From positions 1-18,151 of the forward strand of contig JACQNY010000060.1 of the NCBI GenBank assembly GCA_016202795.1: a stretch of DNA of 18,151 bases, read 5' to 3'. Each line of letters starts with the position of its first letter. The stretch's first letter is position 1. This document shows positions 13,572 to 18,151 of the stretch, piece after piece. The position numbers were made by a program, and so were the translations under genes. Below the pieces are notes generated by a model. That model saw nothing but the letters and a program-made list of their open reading frames with translations, was not told the DNA's origin and did not search any database. Source of the DNA: Candidatus Aenigmatarchaeota archaeon (lineage in GTDB: Archaea > Aenigmatarchaeota > Aenigmatarchaeia > JACPZZ01).

Positions 13572-15596
13572 GTGGTCACTTTTGATGACAAGATTCCCGT
13601 CCGAGTAGTTCGTTTAGCCAAGGCTGGAAATGTAGTTATAACGTCCGCGCTGCCTTACGCCAACGGCGAAATACATCTCGGTCATATAACATCAACTTAT
13701 TTGCCGGCCGATATTTTGGCACGTTACTTGCGTTCGACCAACCACAAAGTGCTTTTTCTTTGCGGTTCCGACGATTACGGAACACCGATACTGATAAAGG
13801 CCGAACAGGAGAACAAAAAGCCAGAAGATTACGTGAAGTTCTGGAATGAACGCGACCAGAAAGACTTTAAAAAACTCGGCATTTCCTTTGACATCTTCTA
13901 CAAAACAAGCTCGGTTGAAAACGTAAAATTAGTACAGCAATTTTTTAACTTGCTCGATGAAAAAGGCTTTGTTTTCAAAAAAATTGTGTCACAATCGTAT
14001 TGCGAGTTTGACAAAAAATTCCTTCCGGACCGTTATGTTAAAGGAACATGCCCATATTGCGGCGCCGAGGAACAATATTCCGACGGCTGCGAAAAATGCG
14101 GGCGCGTTTTCGAGCCCGGCGAAATAAAAAACGAGCATTGCGCGATTTGTAATAGAAGGCCGGTTACGAAAAAAAGCGAACATTACTTCCTTAAACTTTC
14201 AGCATTTTCAAAAGAGCTTCGCAGTTGGCTGGCGAAAAACAACAACTTGCAGGAAGACGTGAAAAATTATGTTTTGAAATGGATAGACGAGGGTTTGAAG
14301 GACTGGGATATAACACGCGACATATCGTGGGGCGTGCCGGTACCGGGCGGCGAGAAAAAGGTTTTCTACGGCTGGTTTGACAACGCAATCGGTTACGCAT
14401 CAACTGCGATAAAATATTTCGGCGACGAGGGCAAAGCGAAGAAATTCTGGAACTCGGCTAAAATTTACCATTACATCGGCAAGGACATTGTTTATCACCA
14501 TTATTTGTTCATGACTGCGATACGCCTGATAACCAAGCAATTCAAAGAGCCAGATTACATACCCACACACGGTTATTTGATGCTGCAGAACAAAAAGTTC
14601 TCGAAAAGCAGGGGCTGGTACATTTCGCTGGAGGATTTTTTGAACGAGTTTCCAGCGGATTATTTGCGTTTCTATTTATCTTCGATAACCACGTACTCGC
14701 AGCATGACATAAATTTCGACTGGAAAGAATTCCAGTCCAAAATAAACAACGAACTGGTTGCGAACATAGGGAATTTCGTTAACCGCACTTTAACGTTCAT
14801 AAACTCGCATTTCGACGGGGTTGTGCCGAAACCGGAGGACGAGAAAAATTTGGACGCAAACTCGTTAAAAAGAAAAGAAGAACTTGTCGCGTGGGTAGAA
14901 AAAATACCCGAACTTGTCGGCGAACAGTTGGATAAAAACCACACAGACCGCGCGCTGAAGAAAATACTTGAATTCTCAAGCGTGTGCAACAGCTACTTCC
15001 AGTCCGAGGAGCCCTGGAAAAACAAGAACAATAAAACGTGCATTTACTTGTGCGCGAACGCCTGTAGAACGCTTGCAATATTGTTAGAACCGTTCCTGCC
15101 TTTTGCATCGAAAAAAATATTGGATATGCTCAACGTAAAGAAAGACGGATGGGGATCGGCGTCCGAAATAAAAATAAAACCGAACCACAGGATAAACAAA
15201 GCGGAAATACTTTTCAATAAAGTAGAAGACGACGCTATCAAGAAGCGCATTGAAAAACTGGGAGGTGTAAAAGAGATGGTCGGTATAGAGGATTTTAAAA
15301 AACTGGACATAAGGATCGGAAAGATAATGTCTGCGGAAAGCGTGCCGAAATCAGAAAATTTATTGAAGCTGCAGATCGACATCGGAAACGAAACGCGCCA
15401 ATGTATTGCAGGCATGGCCAAGTTTTACAGCGCTAAAGATCTGATCGGAAAGGATGTCGTTGTCGTCGTGAATTTAAAACCCGTTAAATTCATGGGGCTT
15501 GAATCGCAATGTATGATGTTAGCTGCAGAGAAGGACGGGCGGGTTGTTGTGTTAAAACCGGACAAGGATGTGGGGCAGGGTGCAGAAGTAAGATAA
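13572..15596 (+). CDS. metG: Methionyl-tRNA synthetase with C-terminal tRNA-binding domain
   Basis: 674 residues; MetRS charges tRNA-Met with methionine. Class I signatures: HLGH at 35-38 and KFSKS at 342-346 (the KMSKS loop). The connective peptide has two zinc knuckles: CPYC (160, 163) with CEKC (173, 176), then CAIC (190, 193) and following residues. VFYGWFDNAIGY and WGVPVPG are MetRS landmarks. Residues about 570-674 form a tRBD/EMAPII-like OB fold (FKKLDIRIGKIMSAE, NLKPVKFMGLESQCMML), so the common C-terminal tRNA-binding module is fused. The start is GTG 13572, with no in-frame ATG nearby, and a TATA-like box 26-34 nt before it supports a leaderless message. The protein looks complete. 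Confidence 0.96.
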   Translation: MVTFDDKIPVRVVRLAKAGNVVITSALPYANGEIHLGHITSTYLPADILARYLRSTNHKVLFLCGSDDYGTPILIKAEQENKKPEDYVKFWNERDQKDFKKLGISFDIFYKTSSVENVKLVQQFFNLLDEKGFVFKKIVSQSYCEFDKKFLPDRYVKGTCPYCGAEEQYSDGCEKCGRVFEPGEIKNEHCAICNRRPVTKKSEHYFLKLSAFSKELRSWLAKNNNLQEDVKNYVLKWIDEGLKDWDITRDISWGVPVPGGEKKVFYGWFDNAIGYASTAIKYFGDEGKAKKFWNSAKIYHYIGKDIVYHHYLFMTAIRLITKQFKEPDYIPTHGYLMLQNKKFSKSRGWYISLEDFLNEFPADYLRFYLSSITTYSQHDINFDWKEFQSKINNELVANIGNFVNRTLTFINSHFDGVVPKPEDEKNLDANSLKRKEELVAWVEKIPELVGEQLDKNHTDRALKKILEFSSVCNSYFQSEEPWKNKNNKTCIYLCANACRTLAILLEPFLPFASKKILDMLNVKKDGWGSASEIKIKPNHRINKAEILFNKVEDDAIKKRIEKLGGVKEMVGIEDFKKLDIRIGKIMSAESVPKSENLLKLQIDIGNETRQCIAGMAKFYSAKDLIGKDVVVVVNLKPVKFMGLESQCMMLAAEKDGRVVVLKPDKDVGQGAEVR

Positions 15597-15627
15597 AAGC
15601 TTTTTACCAGCCAGAACAAGTTATATT

Positions 15628-15909
15628 ATAAGACCTGAAACCAGCAACTGGGTCGGGCAAGCTGTTGCTGATATGAAAACTGCTAACAACTGTTTCAAAG
15701 CTGGCGACTATTATGCATGCGCATAAATGCTTGGTTTACCCACTGAACTGCGTGAAATTTCCGGAGAACTCACCCCAGAATCCGTTGTCACTAGATACCC
15801 AGACATAGCAGGGGGTATGCCTGCAAAGCTGTACGGGAAAAACAGAGCTGAAAGGGTGTTGAAATCGGCAGGGAGGTTGTTGCCGTGGCTGCTCAAACGA
15901 GTGAAATAA
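15628..15909 (+). pseudogene. HEPN-domain toxin remnant (start codon lost, centre deleted)
   Basis: One reading frame, split by a stop, gives two halves of one HEPN protein. The first half reads RPETSNWVGQAVADMKTAN and CFKAGDYYACA, then TAA at 15724-15726. The second half begins directly after it: LGLPTELREI, LTPESVVTRYPDIAGG, LYGKNRAERV, ending WLLKRVK. These match the N-terminal helix (W..QA.AD..TA...... G.YYACA) and the C-terminal region (LT...V..RYPD) of archaeal HEPN proteins from HEPN-MNT operons. Roughly 35-40 central residues, normally QQAAEKALKAL through the catalytic R-x4-6-H motif, are missing. The codon at the expected start is ATA (15628), one base from ATG. No RNase activity is expected. 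The second half alone can be read as a 60-residue ORF from 15727, but it would not fold as HEPN. Confidence 0.85.
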
Positions 15910-16198
15910 GAAAATTTCTTACTAGAGTGAAAAAAAATTTCGCCCGTCCAAGATACTCTTGTTCGGTTCACGGGCCAGAGGTGACTATCTAGAGGAAAGC
16001 GACTATGACTTTCTTATTGTTTCAGAAAAATTCCGCGATTATGACTGGCACGAAAGGATGGTACAAGTCATAAAGCTGACCGAGGGCAAGTTCAGCGTTG
16101 ATGCCATCTGCCTGACCCTGGAAGAATTTGAAAAAAGGAAAAAAGAGATTGGAATTGTCCAAGAGGCTGTCAAAGAAGGCGTAGTGCTGAAAGTCTGA
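15885..16198 (+). pseudogene. MNT-type nucleotidyltransferase (antitoxin), frameshifted at an A8 run
   Basis: The N-terminus, starting at the GTG at 15885 inside the HEPN end, reads AAQTSEIRKFLTRVKK, then goes out of frame at eight A (15930-15937). Adding one A joins it to KFRPSKILLFGSRARGD. The rest, GSRARGDYLEESDYDFLIV with the two Asp of SDYD, then SVDAI with the third acidic residue, is the GSxxxG-xn-DxD fold of minimal nucleotidyltransferases. As read, only a 79-residue piece from a TTG at 15959 could be made, lacking the first helix. MNT partners inactivate HEPN toxins, for example by AMPylation. Either the pair is degenerate or the A8 is a sequencing indel. The active-site region itself is intact. 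Confidence 0.85.
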
Positions 16199-16612
16199 TC
16201 ATTTCTTCACGTAAACCGTGCCGGTGTATCCGCATTTTGCGCATGTATATAATATATTTCCGGTTACCGGGCTCGCCATTGATTTCATTCCGCTGCCGCA
16301 TTTCGGACAGCCGAACTCGGAAGAAAACCCGCTTCCCGACAAAAAGGAAGCCATATTTTCCGTGCGTTTTACGGGCTGCTCTGTTTTTTGTTCTTCCTGA
16401 ATTTCCTTCACAGGCTCTTGTTCCAAAATCTGCGGTTTTGCGGCTGCGGAGCTTGAATCGACACGACTCATGTCCAAGCCCATTTTCAAATCGCCTACAG
16501 CCTGCAAAGCCGCGTTAAAAAAAGTGCCGCAGCCTTTGCAAAGAAGTATGACTGTCGGGGAAGATTGGACCAAATAAATATTGTTTTGGCAGTTGGGACA
16601 TTGCTCCGGCAT
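16199..16612 (-). CDS. Two-zinc-ribbon protein with low-complexity linker
   Basis: 137 residues, acidic linker. N-terminal ribbon CPNC (5, 8) and CKGC (25, 28); C-terminal ribbon CPKC (102, 105) and CAKC (124, 127). About 60 residues between them are rich in Gln, Glu, Lys, Ser and Ala. Zinc-ribbon pairs of this type occur in transcription or RNA-binding adaptors, but I recognise no family and no enzymatic motif, so the function is unknown. A TATA-like AAATTTAAAC about 30 nt before the ATG fits a leaderless transcript. Its stop lies immediately beside the MNT stop (tail to tail). Confidence 0.7.
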   Translation of the reverse strand: MPEQCPNCQNNIYLVQSSPTVILLCKGCGTFFNAALQAVGDLKMGLDMSRVDSSSAAAKPQILEQEPVKEIQEEQKTEQPVKRTENMASFLSGSGFSSEFGCPKCGSGMKSMASPVTGNILYTCAKCGYTGTVYVKK

Positions 16613-16712
16613 ATTACCAATATGATTATTTCCTTAGTTGTTTAAATTTGTAGAGGCCCTGAAAAGGTTACAAGCATTAATTAACTAGAAGGCGAATTAT
16701 TTTCGAAGCCGT

Positions 16713-17273
16713 ATGAGAAAAACCCGGAAAAAACTCTCGGAGTACTGGGATAACCTGATTTCCAGCAAGCTCCCCTCTTTTGCAACTTTCAAAAAGATCG
16801 AGGATGAGATAAAGGAACATTTTGGGTTTGCAAGCTGGGCGTTCAAAAGAATAATCCTACCCATAGCCGTTTTCTACCTGTTGGCAAGCTTCATATTTCA
16901 GGTACGCATCTTTGCCCCGCTTTTTATTTCACTGCTGATATTCCTGTACAGCAACTTCCTGCCCGACGTGGGGTATTTGGTCAAAAAAACGAACGACAAA
17001 CGCAAAGACTGGAAATGGCAAGAGAAGTATACGCTGCTGTTTTTTGCGCCTATCGTAATTTATTATGTGATAGCGGGAAGGGCCAAGCCGCTATACTCCA
17101 TACACGACAGGCCGTTCCATAACTTCAAGTCGGCTGCCGTCTATGGCGTGTTTCTTTTCGTGATTGGAATGCTCCTTTGGGACGAGCTGTTGAAAGCTTC
17201 GATGCTTGCGATATTCGGCTTTTTAGGGTTTTCTGTACACCTTCTCGTGGACAAGAACTTCAAAATAAACTGA
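16713..17273 (+). CDS. Integral membrane protein, YdjM/DUF457-like (metal-dependent hydrolase-like)
   Basis: 186 residues with about four hydrophobic helices (46-64, 68-82, 108-121, 142-156) after a 40-residue basic cytoplasmic N-terminus. Polar landmarks in the membrane region: NFLPDVGYLV (Asp85), HDRPFHNFKS (His131, His136) and GFSVHLLVDKN (His176, Asp180). This is the spaced PD, H..H and H...D pattern of the YdjM/DUF457 group of membrane proteins, thought to be metal-dependent hydrolases. The usual HR.xTHS here reads HDRPFHN, so activity is uncertain. TTAATTAAC about 27-35 nt before the ATG could be the TATA box. Substrate unknown; the neighbours give no clue. Confidence 0.68.
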   Translation: MRKTRKKLSEYWDNLISSKLPSFATFKKIEDEIKEHFGFASWAFKRIILPIAVFYLLASFIFQVRIFAPLFISLLIFLYSNFLPDVGYLVKKTNDKRKDWKWQEKYTLLFFAPIVIYYVIAGRAKPLYSIHDRPFHNFKSAAVYGVFLFVIGMLLWDELLKASMLAIFGFLGFSVHLLVDKNFKIN

Positions 17274-17413
17274 AATGTGTTTTCTTCATTCGCTTATATC
17301 TATGAAAAATGGCTGGAGCGGGTTTGTACAGACTACGTTTTCTACCATCGATTTTATCCTCAACTTTCGCCGAGAAGCGGTGGCTTATAAAATTGCCTAA
17401 CAATAAAAGACAT
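17274..17413 (+). promoter_or_regulatory. Intergenic region before aroD with TATA-like box
   Basis: 140 nt. TTATAAAA at 17385-17392 is centred about 26 nt before the ATG at 17414, a strong leaderless-promoter position. The frame upstream of that ATG stays open back to 17309, but it has no family similarity and would place the TATA box inside the gene. A 32-codon frame from 17303 was considered and set aside. Confidence 0.5.
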
Positions 17414-18064
17414 ATGAAAATCGCGGTACCGATTATTGCGCGCAACATGGAAGAAGCCCTTTATGACATTGAAAGGGCTTCTGGCGTGGCTGACATACTT
17501 GAACTCAGAATAGACTATATGAAAAGGCCGGATCTGAAAAGACTTCTTTCCAGTTCGCCGCTTCCAAAAATTGTAACTAACCGGGTGGCTGGAGAAGGCG
17601 GCGAATTTCACGGTTCGGAAGACGAAAGGTTCGCATACTTGGAAGAAGCCGCTGATCTTGGGGCGGAATATGTGGATGTGGAATTAAATTGTTTCAGGCG
17701 CATACCGAGAAAATCCACAAAATTGATTGTTTCGCACCATTTAGGCAGAACGCCCGATGATCTGCAAGAAATTTACAGAAATATCGTTGATTCCGGGGCG
17801 GATGTGGTGAAAATCGCTACGATGGCAAACAGTTACCAAGACAGCGTACGAATGTTAAATTTGATTTTACAAGCCAGTTCGGAAGGCAAAGACATCATAG
17901 GAATTTGTATGGGAGAAAAAGGAATAATTACAAGAATCTACGGACCTGCCTTTGGCGGTTATCTCACATTCGCTTCTTTGTCGGACGATAAAAAATCCGC
18001 CCCCGGGCAGATTACTGCTGAAGAATTAAGGCGCATGTGGACGCTTCTAAAACTAAACGGTTGA
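17414..18064 (+). CDS. aroD: Type I 3-dehydroquinate dehydratase
   Basis: 216 residues from the ATG at 17414. The enzyme turns 3-dehydroquinate into 3-dehydroshikimate in the shikimate pathway, through a Schiff base on lysine. Residues: ELRID at 30-34 (substrate-contacting E and R), His pair in VSHHLGRT (108-109, one catalytic), Schiff-base Lys133 in VVKIATMANS, Arg173 in IITRIYGP, and the closing SAPGQIT (Ser195, Gln199) that gates substrate. FGGYLTFASL fits the family. Length is usual for archaeal AroD. A longer start at 17309 is open, but the family N-terminus (MKIAVPI) and a TATA-like box 22-29 nt before the ATG support 17414. It stands alone among shikimate genes here. Confidence 0.95.
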   Translation: MKIAVPIIARNMEEALYDIERASGVADILELRIDYMKRPDLKRLLSSSPLPKIVTNRVAGEGGEFHGSEDERFAYLEEAADLGAEYVDVELNCFRRIPRKSTKLIVSHHLGRTPDDLQEIYRNIVDSGADVVKIATMANSYQDSVRMLNLILQASSEGKDIIGICMGEKGIITRIYGPAFGGYLTFASLSDDKKSAPGQITAEELRRMWTLLKLNG

Positions 18065-18070
18065 ATTTAT

Positions 18071-18145
18071 TGGGCACGCTCGGATTTGAACCGAGGACCT
18101 TTCGATTATCAGTCGAACGCTCTTACCAAGCTGAGCTACGCGCCC
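18071..18145 (-). tRNA. trnI: tRNA-Ile (anticodon GAT)
   Basis: Read on the minus strand, the acceptor 5' strand is GGGCGCG and the 3' strand CGTGCCC, pairing with one G-U. The D arm is GCTCAGCTTGGTAAGAGC. The anticodon stem is TTCGA/TCGAA around the loop CTGATAA, giving GAT in positions 34-36. The T arm is CTCGG-TTCAAAT-CCGAG, with the standard TTCAA. The discriminator is A. CCA is not encoded. No intron is seen. The gene is convergent with aroD, 6 nt beyond its stop. Confidence 0.97.
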
Positions 18146-18151
18146 GTTTTA

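Noticed and set aside
15727..15909. Complete 60-residue gene at the HEPN C-terminal half
   Set aside because: Its sequence is only the tail of the HEPN family, and the matching N-terminal half lies directly upstream in frame, so it is a remnant.
17303..17401. Small plus-strand ORF of 32 codons before aroD
   Set aside because: No family resemblance, no Shine-Dalgarno, and its end overlaps the aroD TATA box; reads as chance.
1..18151. CRISPR array, insertion sequence, integrase or prophage
   Set aside because: No direct-repeat/spacer array, transposase motif or att-like duplication was seen at any point in the window; the tRNA-Ile end lies at the window edge and its outer flank is not visible.

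Overview
The window comes from an archaeon. It carries aIF6, L31e, L39e, S19e, PDCD5, RNase P component 4, DUF371, archaeal-type TrmI, a cis-prenyltransferase, a dolichyl-phosphate-mannose-synthase-like enzyme and archaeal-style surface proteins. Many genes have an AT-rich TATA-like box about 25 nt before the start codon, the layout expected for leaderless archaeal transcripts. The small, tightly packed genes suggest a DPANN-type lineage, but the exact phylum cannot be read from this sequence.

Layout: positions 1-6753 are one co-directional minus-strand block of twelve genes. In transcription order these are DUF371, a zinc-ribbon/Hsp20-like protein, RNase P component 4, S19e, PDCD5, L39e, L31e, aIF6, a DPM1-like glycosyltransferase, a processive-type GT2 glycosyltransferase, a membrane-anchored thioredoxin-like protein and a GT39-type integral membrane glycosyltransferase cut by the window edge. 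Several junctions are 4-nt ATGA overlaps or nearly abutting, so translational coupling is likely. The first part makes and finishes the translation apparatus; the second part builds or modifies cell-surface glycans. At 6824-7383 a plus-strand pair encodes two overlapping 94-residue, three-helix membrane proteins that look like diverged copies of each other. TrmI, an unrecognised 248-residue protein with raised G+C, and cis-prenyltransferase follow on the minus strand.

Positions 9786-13532 (minus) encode two secreted, membrane-anchored surface proteins and a small zinc metallopeptidase. The larger surface protein is a string of six repeats of about 97 residues; most repeats carry a regularly placed cysteine pair. 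MetRS with a C-terminal tRNA-binding domain starts divergently at 13572 from a GTG codon. Behind it lies a decayed HEPN-MNT toxin-antitoxin pair: the HEPN gene has lost its middle and its start codon, and the MNT gene is frameshifted at an A8 run. A two-zinc-ribbon protein (minus), a YdjM/DUF457-like membrane protein, type I 3-dehydroquinate dehydratase (plus) and tRNA-Ile(GAT) (minus) complete the window.

The best leads are a pair of related inverted-repeat elements (5003-5034 and 6786-6810) placed before gene starts, with co-varying arms that keep the stem; the dead HEPN-MNT locus; the cysteine-paired surface repeats together with a secreted-side thioredoxin-like protein; the duplicated three-helix proteins; and the compositionally odd orphan at 8174-8920. 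No CRISPR array, insertion sequence or prophage was seen.
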